A stretch of DNA of 64,000 bases from Mycteria americana (Eukaryota > Chordata > Aves > Ciconiiformes > Ciconiidae): contig NC_134365.1 of NCBI RefSeq assembly GCF_035582795.1, positions 135,125,077-135,189,076 on the forward strand, read 5' to 3'. Shown here piece by piece: positions 11,555 to 24,583 of this stretch; the stretch's first letter is position 1, and each line of letters opens with the position of its first letter. The notes under the pieces were generated by a model. That model saw nothing but the letters and a program-made list of their open reading frames with translations. It had not been told where the DNA came from and searched no databases. Both the position numbers and the translations under genes were made by a program.

Positions 11555-12515
11555 AATACGGTGATACAATTCATCAATCAAATTGTTTGTAAATAACTAG
11601 GAAATAGCAAGGACATAAACAACCGTCAACATGGGTTTGTGAGGAACAGATTACAAACCAACTTCTCTTCCATGGTAGCATGGCAGGTTTTGTGGTTAGA
11701 AGAAAAAATATACAGGGTTTACATTTTGGCTTTCGCCGCCCTTTTGACTCTATCAGGTGATAGTTTTGTAACCAAGATTGGGGAGCCTGGAGATGATGGA
11801 ACCACAATAAGCAACAAAACTGGTTGGAAAACAATACTCAAAATAGTTGTTGGCAGCTCCTGTCAAACCAGAGGGTATTAGGAGAGGGGCTTGGCAATGT
11901 CCTGTCTGGAGTCTGGTGCTGCACAGAATTCGTGTGCAGCAAGAGGGAATAAAAACCCCTGCTTATGGACCTTGAAGACAATGGGGAGCTCAGAGGAGCT
12001 GCTGAACAGAAACAGAGAAGTGTTATGTGTGGGATGGTGGTGCGGCATCATGAACAGGAGCGTCAAGTATAAGGCACATAAATAAACCCTCCACTTTTGC
12101 CAGAGCCCATGAGGCTTCAGCAGGGCTACTATGTCCAGAAAGCTCCATGCTTCAAGACAAATCTAGAAAAATGCAGCCCACGATTGTAAGATTGAAAACA
12201 CTCAGGAAAATCTGAGAGGCATATTAGAAAGCCTTTTTACCTTTGTAATGAGTGGATCCTAATAGGAGGGGAACAAATAGTTCTCCACACCAACCCATGG
12301 GGGGCATGAGGAAGCGGTGAGCTAAAATTGCAACAAAGATTTAGATTAAATAGGAAAGCTTCCCAGAAGGAAAAAGAGGAGAATCTACACCACGGGACAC
12401 TTTAAAAAGCAGGTTACACAAATGTTTGTCAAGAATGAGTTAAGTACAGCTGATGTTGCCTTTAAGCAAAGGACTTCTCAGATCTCTTTCAGTTGCTTTC
12501 TATTTTTTTCACTAC
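11555..12515 (+). mobile_element. Ancient CR1 LINE, nearly 1 kb
   Basis: CR1 blocks occur in order. 'caacatgggtttgtgagg' and 'aacagatta' (about 11628-11650) correspond to the HGF-rich part of the reverse transcriptase. 'aaactggttggaaaac' (about 11817) is the next block. 'catgaggcttcagcagggc' followed by 'tactatgtccag' (about 12110-12137) is the palm-end block. 'gctaaaattgcaacaaag' (about 12321), 'gtacagctgatgttgcc' and 'cagatctctttcag' (about 12446-12495) form the 3' tail. The reading frame is fully broken. Divergence resembles that of the copy at 3.2-4.1 kb. Confidence 0.7.
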
Positions 12516-14041
12516 ATTTTTATTACTCCTATATGTCTCTATAGCAAAATCTTACACTCTTTTGAGAGAGAAAATGAGCTGGAATATTCAAAATGAACAA
12601 TCTTGAAAAGATGCCTTACAGTAAGGAATATAATGTTAGCTCTTAATGAACCTAGTCCTCTAAAACAGTTTGGGCAAAACACTCATGTAACTCACAGACT
12701 GTGACAGGACCAAATGATATACTGAATGAACTTATGATCTCGGTTTCTAAACATAATAGGCCTTATTTCATCCTCACATGAGTGCAATCTGCAACAGTTC
12801 ATTGAATTTATGAAAATGGAGAGCTGAGGATGTAAAATCTGGTCTATTTGTTATTTGTGCTCCAGAAGTACATACTGCTAAATGAAAGGAGACCAAAGAG
12901 GAGACCTGAGTGTGGGATCTCTGCTCCTCCATTTGCTCTCTGGCTTTTTTCCGAAGGCCACCAGCTAGCTCGCTCTGAGGCACCACCCAAGCATAGTTTG
13001 GGCGAGAGGTCACTCGGACCTCTCTCAAGAGGCAGCGTGGATGTGACTGTGCCCAGCTCGGCTTTCTGCCAGAGTCCTCTTCCAAGAGTCCCCCGTCAGC
13101 CTTTGCACTCTCAAGAGCCTCCTCCCATGTCTCCTGAAGAAATGCCACATGTGGCTCACTGTCCTGCAATATGGAAACCCCTGTGGTGGACCACACCACA
13201 GCTTTCACAGTGTCCCAGAGACTCCAAGCTGGAAAAAATGTACAGAAATGGCACAGAAACGCCACCGGAGCCTCACAGATGGCTCTGAGGACACCACCCA
13301 GAGCCAAGGGCTGCGTCAGCTGATCTGCTCAGCCTTAAGGAGCTAGCTCTACAACACACGTAGGTGACCAGTGATCAATACCTGGCTCTCCTGTTCAGCA
13401 GTGTGACCACAATCTGTCTCTCTCCAAGTTGCCTCGCACAGAAGTATGATTAACTCTGCAGGTTCATTTATACCTTCTCAATGGAAACGCCTGCAAACTG
13501 GCAGTTTTATAGTTAAAATAGGATACCTAAAACCTCTTCCTCATTTCCTATACCAGATCTGAAGACACTTATTTTTTGACTTCATACCTACGCTGTAGAC
13601 TTAATAGTTCATATTGATCATGTGATGGATACCTTTTTAAAAAAGTTTTCTCTCCTTAAACTTTTTCCATTATTTATTTCATACACTAATAAAAATTAGA
13701 AACGACTAAACAAATGACGATCAAGCACTTTCCCAATCCTAATGTGAAATTTATAAGTATTTGGAAGTCATTGCAATGTATGGTGGAAAAAGCCGTGTCC
13801 TTCCTAGCAATCACTTCTAACTGAAGCATCAGTGAAGGTTCCTTTGTTGTTAGCAGCAGCCACTCCAGCAAACAACCAGAACTGTTTTCAAGTTGTAAGT
13901 GGCAAGCAATTCCTTTTTTCTGAAAATTTTCTGATTTTTTTTTAATGAGCAAGAGATATGCAGCTAATGATTGCCTCTTTTTTATGTTAATGCATCACTA
14001 GCAACAAATTAAGGTTGCTGCCAAGTACTTTAAGTTTGTGT

Positions 14042-14084
14042 ATTCTGGTGTTTTGTGAATTCAGGAATTCTGGTGTTTTGTGAA
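14042..14084 (+). repeat. Short direct repeat, 18 bp twice
   Basis: 'attctggtgttttgtgaa' occurs at 14042-14059 and again at 14067-14084, a 25-bp period, with no mismatch in the repeated 18 bases. Confidence 0.85.
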
Positions 14085-14684
14085 AATGACAAGGTGTCAG
14101 AAATGTTTTTCCTCATAAATATGAGAAGTTTTATTGAACAGCAGTGGAAAACGAAGTGAGATTTCAAAGCAAGCAGAGTGGAGGATTGAATGTAGGTTCC
14201 TGATAAACTTGCTTGAAACACCCTCTGGATATTATCAGGATACCAGCTCTCTTCAGTGGAAATTCTATCCTCAGGCAATAAAAATTTTGTCATACCTGAT
14301 ACATATCTGTAAAAGGTTTTCATTTCAACAAACTAGAGCATTTTGAAGAAAATATATTAAAGAGCATTCCTAACCATTTCGAAGGCTGGGACACCTACAC
14401 ATAACAGTTGTTAATTTATAGCCCATTCTATTTTGAAAATAGTCTGGAGAATGGAAGCTGAATGTCCCTGTTTAGCATCTAGGTAAGCTTCATGACAATT
14501 ATAATTCATTCTTTTGGTACATTACATTATCTGTGGTCCTCAGTTACAATTTTTTTTCCTAAGTACAACTTCTTTATAAGTCCATATAGTGCATGTCCTT
14601 TTCTGGCCCATAAATGCCATTATTCTAAGCTCATTTTAGGACCATACTCCTTTTACTCACCAGAAGGCAATTGTTCAAAATATT

Positions 14685-14725
14685 ATGGGCTAAATTAATT
14701 CCTGGTCTAACTCCATTGACTGCTT
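14685..14725 (+). repeat. Fragment of a palindromic sauropsid repeat
   Basis: 'gggctaaattaattcctgg' followed by 'tctaactccattgact' resembles one arm of a dispersed, near-palindromic repeat common in reptile and bird genomes. Only one arm is clear. The call rests on memory of that consensus. Confidence 0.4.
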
Positions 14726-17700
14726 TGCACTTACGCAAGAAACAATGTGGGGCCTCTTCTGGTTTTATCAGCTATTTGCACGATTACAGAAAATAACAAG
14801 CATAAATGCAACTAGATTGTCCCTGGTGCTTATATAATGCACGCTTCCCCTGCAGGTTTCCATTGCATTAATTCCCATGGGCTGACCCCCCTGTGTTAAC
14901 AGTCCTGACTGTGAACCAGGAATCCTCCAGCTGCTCATCCCATGAACTGACGATGACAGGAGCAGATGCGTCTGGTTTTTTGGGTTAGTTGAAACCTGAC
15001 GAGTGTCTTTCCTCTCATTCCATAAGGAGCAGACAGCACATTTTAATTGCTTTATGCCCTTAAGAATTTGTGCTCCCAGGGCGTGTGAAGGTCAGTGAAG
15101 AAGACAGCTAGCACAAATATAGAGTGCAGTATCTGCACGAGGGGAGTACTCTTCCTCTGTGTGGAGTACTGGTCCCATGGGAAGGGCAGCAGGATGTTTT
15201 TGTGCATCTCTCTGGTTCGCAACGTAGTGGATCCTAATGAAAATCTCACAGCACAGTGGGTCACGCCGTGTGTCTGCTTGGGTTGAGGGTGATTCTTGGC
15301 CTTATGAGTGTGAACGCTGCTTGTGTGGCAGCTGGCTGGGTGAGTTGCTTGTTCATTAACATTGCCTTGGGTGACATTTATGACCAGGTCTTTGTCTTCT
15401 GTGGGCACAATGCTGTGCCACCCTCCAGCTGAACTGAGTCCTTTGGTAAAGCACTCAGGAATCTAAACAGAGCTGGCCAAAATGGGTTTAGTGGTTTTTG
15501 AAGGAGCCTTTTATATTAAAAAAAAAAGGTAAATTCATCAAATGGAAGTGCTTTGTAGGACTGCTATAAATTCCAAAACAATTTCCATTGCTATTTGGTG
15601 TAAATGCATATATACAGTGACTATGCCAATGCTGGGAGCTAGGGAATAGCTGTTTGAGAGACACAATAAATAAGTGACAGTTTGAAATTCTCTGCTCTAT
15701 TTTGAATAAGGTAGGATTCAGTTGCAGATCTACACATCTAGGCATAGACCTGCATTATCGTAAAAGCGTATAAGCATAGAGAACATTTTGTGCATTTTCA
15801 TCTGTGTCTTTGATTGGCAGATGGATACAAGCGAAACCAACAAAGAATGAAACTGATCTTTTATTTCGGTTAGTCTTTGATATTGAATAAGCTAAAATCA
15901 TCACCTCTTTCAATATTAATATGGTGTTTGAGCTCACAGTCTGTTACCAGGAGTGTGCTTAGAAGGAGTCCTAAAATGGGATGTTCTTTTCTTCCTTGCT
16001 AGAGGCTGTAAAGACTTTTTGTAAAATAGACTAGGATTGCTTAGCCATTATTTTTGTTCACTTCTCTCCAAAGGATTTGACCCATTCCAGAAATATAAAA
16101 TTCATTTGACTGCTTTTGACAAAATATGATGGTATATCGTGTTCCTCAATAAGGAGAGGACCCCAAACCGCCCTGTGTGCAGCTGAAATGAAACTTCAGC
16201 CTTATGCAAACTTTTGGCAAGGCGACAGGCCAGGGCTCTGCTACCATAAGGGCTTAGGGCATTCTCCCGGGTCGTTTGTAACACAGGAGACAGGCACACA
16301 AGCTCCAAGTGTCTTTTCAGCTTCTTTAATAGCATTTTCTATACCTCTCTTCTGAGCACTTGTAAATCAGCTCCTTCAATCTGGAGCTCCTTTTCTCGGA
16401 CTGAATCAACATTTCAGCCTGCCTCTGAAATCTCTGAGCTTAATGGCCTTGAAACTAACCTCTGTTTTTCCACCTGCCACTCTCTCCTACAGACAACCTT
16501 TCTGCTGGGATGACAACATCACCTCTCCTCCTGGCGTCTGACTAAACACCTCTCTCATTCTGCCATAATACCCAGCCATTTCCTAATCTTGCTCTCTTCT
16601 TCTTTCCAGTGAAGTTCCAGCTGTTTTCCTCCATCTCAAAACAAAAAAGCTCAGGGCCCTTTCTCAGCCAGCTCTGGTTTTGATCGTTGCTATTTCCTCC
16701 TTCTGTAGTCTCCCTGACACTCACCTCCCCGTCCTGTACAGATTGCTTCCTCCAAAACTGATTTGCCTGTTTCCATCTCAGACATCCCTGTCCTCAACTT
16801 TCAAGTACACCTTCACACCAAATTTTACCTGCTTACCCTTGTGTCTGCACCTCTTTGCCTAACTGTGCAGCTGAAGGAAGATAGGAGAATTGCAGCCCTG
16901 CTAGAAGTGGGTTGAAAATCAGCCATCTCTAGCAGGGAAGCCATCGACTAACGCTAGGATGGGATTCTGCCTGTGCTAAAAGCAGAGTCACGTTACATTT
17001 ATTTATATGTATCACCCTGGTGATGCAACTTTTACAGAGGTCATAAGCTTTTGCATCCACCTGCATCTGTTCATGTGGACACATGCTTGGTTTTACACTA
17101 CTGCTGCCTCTCTCAGTCAGGTATGTCTTGACAGAGCCATTTATCCACGTGCGTGACTCAAGCAGAGACAGGCCAAGAAAGAAGTTTAAATATACCCATT
17201 ATGGTGCAGGATGAGTAATAGAACAGAGTTTATGCTTCATTTGTCAGTCACATTTCTGGAAATCCTGTCTGCTTCAGAAAGTTAGACATGAATCCAGCTG
17301 CAGCAGGTGGAGCTTCAGTTTACATGCCAGCAACTGGCATCGCAAGAAGGATTTAGTAGGTGTAAATGCCATCATACAGAAGTGTCACATAAGCTCCTCT
17401 GTGTTGCTAACAAATGTTCACCTTTTGCTCAAAGTGATTTCATTGAACTGCCATCAGTGAGGAAGTAAAGCTAGCTTTCCCCCAAGGGGTAATGATTCAA
17501 CATGCTTCATAAAACAAAGTGTGAAGCCTGAAATAAAAATATTAGACAATATACTCTGTTCCTGCGAAATACATAAAAGGGAATTACTCCTCAAAGTAAT
17601 ACTACCTCACCTCTGCATGAAACTTAATACTCCTGCTGATCTATTTCATCTGGATAAGGTGTTTCCCTCTTTTAGGCTCTATTATGCAGATTTGCTGTGG

Positions 17701-18594
17701 AATTGAGCCAGTTTTCTTCTGAGTCCCTCTTTAACAGAAGCATTTTCTGTGGCCTTTTATGGCTAGCCATGTGCCCTCAGGGTTACAAGAATATCTACTG
17801 CATTTTGTAAAGGAAACTAGAGTTATGCTACATTTGTGGTTTAAAAAAAAAAAAGGAAAAAGGTAAAAAGAAACTAGGGACATCAGACTGAATGTGAAAA
17901 TAGGTCCAGCACGTTAAATGAAAACACTTTTTTTGCAAGACAATCAAGTTAAGGGACAATACCTCCTTGAAGACCAGGGGCCTTCTGTCAAGCAACAGTT
18001 TAATCTTCAGCAGCTTGTAACACCTGCCACCCAGGAAACTATCATGCGTAAGTATGGGAAAGCAGAGTTTGCAATAATGATGAGGTTTGTGGATCGCCAA
18101 TTATTTGGGTTTTTTTTTTCCCTTTTGCGCAGCTCCTAGTGCAAGATGTCTCCTCATCCACTGCTATAAATCTTATTTGTACAGTATACATATCGATGAG
18201 CTTCTTAATTTTAAACACCTCAAACTGGAAAACGTTGGCTTCAGCACGTATGCTTTCCTAACACCGGGAGCCATTGCTACCAGCAAGAAGCCTTGACTTT
18301 AAAGGCCCGAGTAGCACAAACATCTGAAAGTTTACCTGACCAAGTACAAGGTCATGCAAGACATTCTGCTGTACCTTTGGGCTGCCAAATGGGACATGAC
18401 AGACAAAGTCCTGGATGTACCAGGTGACCACCAATAATTATCATTCACCGAGGTAACCAACCAACAAAAAGTGAAAATCAACCTCGAGGCATAACACGTG
18501 TGGTGTTTCCAGTGGAAATAGGAAAATATCAAGACTGCTCTAAAACGGTAGAGATCTCCCCTAGAAGTCTATCTCAAATTCTGGCCAGTCAAGT

Positions 18595-18885
18595 CCAAGG
18601 AAAAGTCACAGAGATCTAACACTGCAAATATGTTCAGGGGTATGGAAAGACAAGAGAATATGACAGAAGAACTTCATTTATTTATGTCAGCAAAATGAAG
18701 GTGGAGAGAGCATGTAATTGCTGTTTATAAATTCATATGGGAGAAGACAGAGGAGGCCTGCAGGAATGCAAAAAAACCCCAAGTTTGAGAATAATTTTGG
18801 AGTATTGGCACAAGAACAAATTGCTGGAAATTAGAAATAGGATTCTAACGCCAAAGATATTGGAGCAACTTTCCAGTGACAGCAA
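18595..18885 (+). mobile_element. CR1-related LINE, 3' fragment
   Basis: The words 'gagagcatgtaattgctg' followed by 'tttataaattcatatgg' (about 18708-18740) and 'agtattggcacaagaacaaa', then 'ctggaaattagaaa' and 'ggattctaac' (about 18801-18850), match the end of an old CR1-group LINE in order. It differs in wording from the CR1 copies at 3.2 and 42.3 kb, so it belongs to another subfamily. Confidence 0.55.
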
Positions 18886-20874
18886 AAGAACTACTTCTGT
18901 TTCTGAACATAACCTCTTAAGTGCATGAAAGGGTCAAAATAGCTCTCCATAAGAGCAAATGGTCCAGGAAGTCTCTTCCTTCCAGGTCTGTATCCCCCAT
19001 GGCTACACCTCGATTCCAGAACTGCCCTGGATGAGTAACTGCATAAAGGCTGAAATAGCTCATGAAGTGCTAGATGAGATATATCCGTAGCAATTCAGTT
19101 TCCTCCTAAGCTGGTAGCAGTTCCATTCTTAGCACGAACAGATTTTTATTTCTGGGCTGCAAGTGTTTCAACTAGCTAGATAGCTGCTAACTACCTCTAA
19201 GTGCCAGCAGCAGCTCAGCTTAACCAGAGTGAGCAAATGGGCGTCAGGACTTGCAGCCAGTAATTCCAGCCAATTCCCACCGCCCTGCCTTGGAGATGAG
19301 CAGCTGCCAACAAAAAGGGGTGAACAGGCACGAGCCAAAAGAAGGTTACACTTCCAAAATGCTTGAGAAGTACCACTCTGGAAAGATAGATCGAAACAAG
19401 ATGTTAACTAACTTATCCACACCACTTGAATGCCTAGTAACATAAACCCCATACCTGACGCCATAAGCAAGCTGTAGGGAGAAACCAGCTTTCCTCCCTC
19501 ACCAGCTCGTACAGTGGAAGAATTACTTCAGAGGCTTTCAGCATAGTTGTGTTTCAGCTTGCAGCACTGATAACAGCACTGTCCCTGCCATTGCTTAAAT
19601 CAAGCTGAGCAAGAAGTGAAGAATTTCTATTCTGTGCTCTGGTCCCTTATAAGTTACAGTTATGTTTCCAAACACTCCATTCAAAGATATATTAATAAAT
19701 GGTGACCTAATGTGACAGATATGCTGTGCCCATCCTTTTTCTCCTCTTATCTGGCAGCACTTTTTAAAGGTAGTCATTTTTCGACTGCTGTTCTAACAGC
19801 TATGTTCTTCACACCGTGCACCATGGCTGATTTCATTGTCAAGCTACATTTAGTCTGGCATATATCTGTGTGTGGTTTAACCATAGGTTTATTGAAGCGA
19901 TCATGGTCATTATCTCTTATTTTCCTTGAATGCGTATCATCTCACACAGAGCTCTACTATTATCTCTGACATGAGCATATCCGAGCAGGGTCATTTTAAA
20001 GACTAATTCAAGATATCACATAATATTTCCTCTAATGGCACAAAACTGATTTACAATTTTGCAGGAAAGTTATTTGCACTGTTATATAACACGGTTAATA
20101 GCTGAGGTCCATAAAGACTGCAATCAAGACATTCCATCATGTTTTATATCTGGCTGCCTTTTATTGATAGGTTTCTTCTCCACTATATATGCCCTTTTAC
20201 ATGAAATATCTCTTCATTTCTAGTGAGTTAATTCGCCCTATCTCTATTGTTATAGCTACTAGTGGATCTTTCACGTGTTTAATACAGGGTGGTGTAATTT
20301 TTCCAAACACCAAATTTCCCTTCTTATTTCCATAAATGTGAATTTCTTAATTATGTATTATTTGCTGTAACATTAAACTAAAGTAAATAAATGAGACTTG
20401 ACAAGATGGAGATGACAGTCTTAAGCCATGCCATCTGGGAACAGTGGGATTTGTTTACAGTTTCATTTCTCACTCCAAATCCTACTGTGTCCTAGCATGT
20501 AAAGATCTGTTAAGGAGCAGTACCATCACCTAAAGCATGTTGGATACCCTTGTGTGGCCAGCAGAACAGGACAGCAGGCTGTAGCAGTGTTTCTAAAACT
20601 ACAGTCAGTTTACAAGCTCTCAGAGAGCCCAGAGTTGGAATTGCCACAACTTGCATGGATTCTGCATCCTTTTAATGTGACAGCAATGTCAAATGAAGAG
20701 TGGCATAATTTTTGTTTCAAAACTCAAAACTTCAGAAAAAGTCAAAACTGCTTGCAGTCCTGCAAAAAAAAGGACTCAGGTTTGACTTCAGTTTATATGC
20801 TTCCTTGTAAAGGAAGAAAAAAAGATGTGGATAAGCAGGAGCACCACATGGAAGAACAAGGTGTGAGCCATGAC
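18886..20874. other. Unassigned intergenic sequence
   Basis: AT-rich, unique-looking. I see no gene and no recognised element. Confidence 0.5.
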
Positions 20875-21000
20875 ACACGAGGCAGGGGTCAGCTCCTGGC
20901 TCAAGAACTGATTCCTGATGCTGGGCAAATCATTTGACTTCTCTATGTACAACAGAGATGATAACGTCCCCTGGAGTGGAGACAGCTTTTTAAAGCGGGT
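20875..21000 (+). mobile_element. MIR-type SINE relic
   Basis: 'cagctcctggctc' leads into 'gctgggcaaatcatttgac' and 'ttctctatgtac', then 'acagagatgataac' and 'tttttaaagcgg'. That is the MIR core order (a 'tgggcaagtcacttaacctctct'-like block, then an 'atctgtaaaatggggataat'-like block). About 70 percent similar by eye. It overlaps the end of a meaningless 127-codon open frame (20554-20937). Confidence 0.55.
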
Positions 21001-22172
21001 GTTGTCTTTCTCTTCTCATATATACGAAGCCTAGCAACAAGGGGCCTCTACACACTCCTAGAAGGAGATACTATTTGCATGGAATTTGCTTTGAAAGGAA
21101 ATCATATCCTAATAGCTTTATTCCTGTCATTCTGTTCTTTCCTGAGCTATACCAAAGCTCTGAATTTCCTCTGAGTCCTTGAAAAGCCTCTCATTTAGTT
21201 AATTTAGTAATTTATATAATGCTTATGATCTTGGCAGTTGGATGCTTTGCACGAAAGTAAAAATTTAACATTACATAAGCCACCCACAACAGGTAACAGA
21301 AGTTAAATTACTGCTGTTGATGCTATTGAAAACCTTGACAGTCAAATTAACTAGAATTAAAAAAACAAAACAAAAAACAAATCCATCAAAAGCTAAACAC
21401 AACACATCAAATTTGCATTATACTCTCCAAGCCACAGAACTCAGAGACTGGCTGGATCCCAGTGCCAAATTGGAAACTCCTTCTGCTGGAAAAAAGCCCT
21501 GCCCCAGTCCTGCTCCCACCTAGGACCAGACTGGCTGGTGGAGATCCCTCACTGCCAGACAGCAGGGGTGACGGATACAGACGTGCCTCCCGGGTTTTTT
21601 GGCCATTTGCTTTTGAAGAGTAGAAGTGTTTTCCTTCTCTGGAATGTGAAAGTAGTGTTGCTACCACCCTTTTCAAGGAAGAAGGGGGTAAGGTTCAGTG
21701 CCCCCAGGGAAACGGACAGAAGTCACATGGAGCCATGCGCCTGCACTAAGTCAGGCTGCCATTTTCCTCCTCACATGTAGGATGCACGCCCTCCCTTACT
21801 CAGTTTCACCTGGACCATGTGGCTCTACAGTTCCTGAATGCTGGTTTTGTGTAAAACCATTTGGCATTTAGAAAAAACCTCTGGGATGTAAGGGATTTTC
21901 AGCTCGCGTGTGTGTGCAGAGAACAGTATGTTAATTGATTTAATTAAGCTTGTGTTCAGAACTCTTTAGGAAAATAAAATCTTGCTTTGAGAGATAATGA
22001 CGTGATCCTATGAATTAACACTGGGACGAGAAGTAATTCATTCAACAGACTGTTACTGAAATGTTAAAGGTACCTGGCCCACATTGGGAAAAATCAGGAG
22101 CTTCAACAAGATGCAACCTGCCACCCGCCCCCCTCTAGCACTCCCCCCTCCCAGTTACTCAGCTAGGCGGGT
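21001..22172. other. Unassigned intergenic sequence
   Basis: No gene. It contains A-rich runs (about 21357-21410) and a moderately GC-rich patch (21420-21780) with overlapping 80-89-codon frames on both strands that look accidental. Confidence 0.5.
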
Positions 22173-22280
22173 GGCCTGATCTTCAGAGGTGCGGAGCACC
22201 TGCAACTTGCTCTGACTTCCACATCTAAAAACCAAATTCCATGGGAGGTGTGAATGACTATTATCTCTGAAAATCAAGCC
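22173..22280. repeat. MITE-like palindromic repeat
   Basis: An imperfect 108-bp palindrome. The left end 'ggcctgatcttcagag' and right end 'ctctgaaaatcaagcc' are inverted repeats with 14 of 16 bases matching. 'gtgcggagcacctgcaac' lies just inside the left end. I recognise this as a short dispersed sauropsid repeat whose full copies are near-perfect palindromes. It looks like a non-autonomous element; mechanism unknown to me. Confidence 0.65.
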
Positions 22281-22806
22281 ATTCGGGTAAAAAGGTAGTG
22301 ATTTCATGCTCTTTTTTTAGCTTCTGGCTGGATTATGCTTCGGTCTTCCCATTTCAGAGATCAGAACAGTTTTACCAGCTTCATACGAGCATAGTGCTTG
22401 TTACTTAGGGAAACACTAAATAAATGCCGGATGTTATTAATTTCTCATTACTTCTGCAGTGAACATGTTTCTGACAGCTGCTGGCTCCAGATGGCACTGA
22501 GTTTGGCTTCACGGGCTGCTCTGAGGGCAGAGATGCCCAGCCTGCAGCCAGGTGCCACTGTCAACTGGCAGAGCCGCGCTGCAGCCCAAGGGCCGTGCAG
22601 CACTACCCCGCGTGAAGAGGTGGCTCTGAAACATTCACGTTCCCATGCATGCTAAAACCAAATAACACAGGCAGTGATTGCAGGAGCCCACAAATCCAGC
22701 AGTAATTCCAGATATAATTCAGTTTAGGAGTTCAGTCTGCATGACAGACATGGAACTGAAATGTAAGAATATCATGAATACAGAGATCTAACCATTTTTT
22801 GTGACT

Positions 22807-22990
22807 ATTGCAGAAGTAGTAGTATTGCCATGGTGGTCTAAGAGCATAAGTAAAGCAAAGTTTGTGGGGAGAAATGAAATGTTTCATTAGACTAGTTTGC
22901 TAAAGCTGGAAACAACAGAGAAGTGGTTGGACACCCAAGCACCTCTTCAGGTCTGAAACAGAAACAGCAGCTGCAAAAGCTGAAATTAAC
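22807..22990 (-). repeat. Left inverted arm of the PLE-like element
   Basis: Read on the minus strand outward, this arm has 'acctgaagaggtg' (22940-22952) and later a 'ctagtctaatgaaac' block and 'tagaccaccatggc'. It keeps CTGAAGA (22944-22950), which fits the CUGANGA box of a hammerhead core, but the GAAA box is not in place. Confidence 0.45.
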
Positions 22991-24583
22991 CCATCAAACT
23001 GTCTGGAACAAAAAAGTAGCAAGTACCTGTGGAGGCAACAAGCTTGTTAAATACTCTGGAAAAAATGAGAAATTTATTTATCCCTCTTCAAGGCTGGAGA
23101 GGTTAGCTTGGGGTGGAGGGTGTTAAATGAGAATGTGCCTCAAAAGAGGTTTTAATCTCTTAGTATTTGTAAGAAAGATGCTTTCTGGTACCTTTCCTCC
23201 TGTTTTGGAGGTGTTTCATTGAGTCTCCGTGCGAATAACACCAACAATTTCAGAGGTGGTGTAGCTGCATTGAAAGAATTATCTCCCACTGGAAGATGGG
23301 GGTTTCTGTCCATCATTGGCTGCGTGAGCCTGTCCTGGTGCATCACGGTTGTTCAGTCTTAGCTAGAGTTTCCAGGAAGGCATATGGCACAGTGGATGGG
23401 CTGCAGAAATGTCTTGTAAAGTCTCCAAGGATGATTGCTGTTGTGAGAAGATGTGTTGCCAAATTCAATGTTTGCTGCTCAAATACAGTCTCACTCTCTT
23501 TGGTGCATACTAGCCCCGAGTATTTGTTTCTGGGGCTGAAGTTAGTGAGATCGGAGCTATATGAAAGGTAGGAGTTCCAGTTCTGACAAAATTTCTTTTG
23601 GTTTAGGATCTTCTAAGTTGTTAATGACAGTTTCTACAGGTCCCAGACTAGGCTGGTAACAATAGTGCTCGACAATATTTTAGGTCCTTTTAACTAGCAC
23701 ACCTTAAAGTGATCTCCGTGAGTTTATCTCTTCAGAGCAAATGAGGTGGAGTCTGAAAAGCTTGGATCTTTTGAATAGTGTCTGATTGTCTTCAGGGAAG
23801 CAGATTTATCTGTGAGTCTCTTACCACAATTGGTAAATTGTAGTTTGATACTGATCAGGTTATCTAAAGTGATTTCAGTGCAGTGATATTCAAGAGAGTT
23901 TGATGGAGGGACAGCTGTTATTGAATTTGATACAAATCAATAAGGAAATTCATGTTTTCAGTGTAAATGATAAAGCTTTCGCTTAAGCATGTAAGATAGA
24001 GCACAGGCTTAGTAATACAAAAACTTAGAATCTCTTTTTATTTTCCTTTACATTTTTCCTATTCCTGTTTTGTTGGGGGTTTTTTTTGGGGGGGAGGGTT
24101 GAGGTAGCTCACGATAAAGTCAAGATATTATAGAATTATCTTCATGCTTATACTCTGCCCATTGTCTGAAAAACTTGACTGAAATGAAGCTGTTCAGGGT
24201 GAGGATCAACTAGATGATTTTTTGATTTGTATTGGCTGGAGCACAGAAGGTTGATATTTGTCTTGGGGGCATAATGAAGAGAAACTGGGATGTTATCAGA
24301 GAGTGGAATGGCATGGACAGGCCGGGGACATTCCTGACGGACATGACGATACTATAGTGGGAAGGTAGTTATGGTCAATAACTGTTTCGTTGTGGAGAAA
24401 ACACGTTGTTTTCTGCACAGGGTCTTCCTTGTCTTCATTAGTCATAGTGTCATCTGGTTGCATGTTTGCACTACTTGTGATTTAGGATAGACTTTCTTTG
24501 TGAGACAGGAAAAAATTGCAATGATGCCTGGTTTGTTATTTCTCTCCCAGTTCTTTTCCTGAAGTAGTCAATATAGTGGTCTA

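Larger units (their letters stand above)
12516..18594. other. Unassigned intergenic sequence
   Basis: Six kilobases with no supported gene. 12774-13310 is GC-richer and open on both strands (177 codons minus, 146 codons plus), without recognisable protein features. 14042-14084 holds a 25-bp-period direct repeat. 14685-14725 matches half of a palindromic sauropsid repeat. 16380-16870 is C/T-biased. A poly-A run is at about 17840. The rest looks unique. Confidence 0.45.

Noticed and set aside
12774..13307. 177-codon minus-strand frame opposite a 146-codon plus-strand frame
   Set aside because: Both strands are open because the patch is GC-richer. Neither translation shows a domain, signal or family resemblance, and there are no convincing splice sites.
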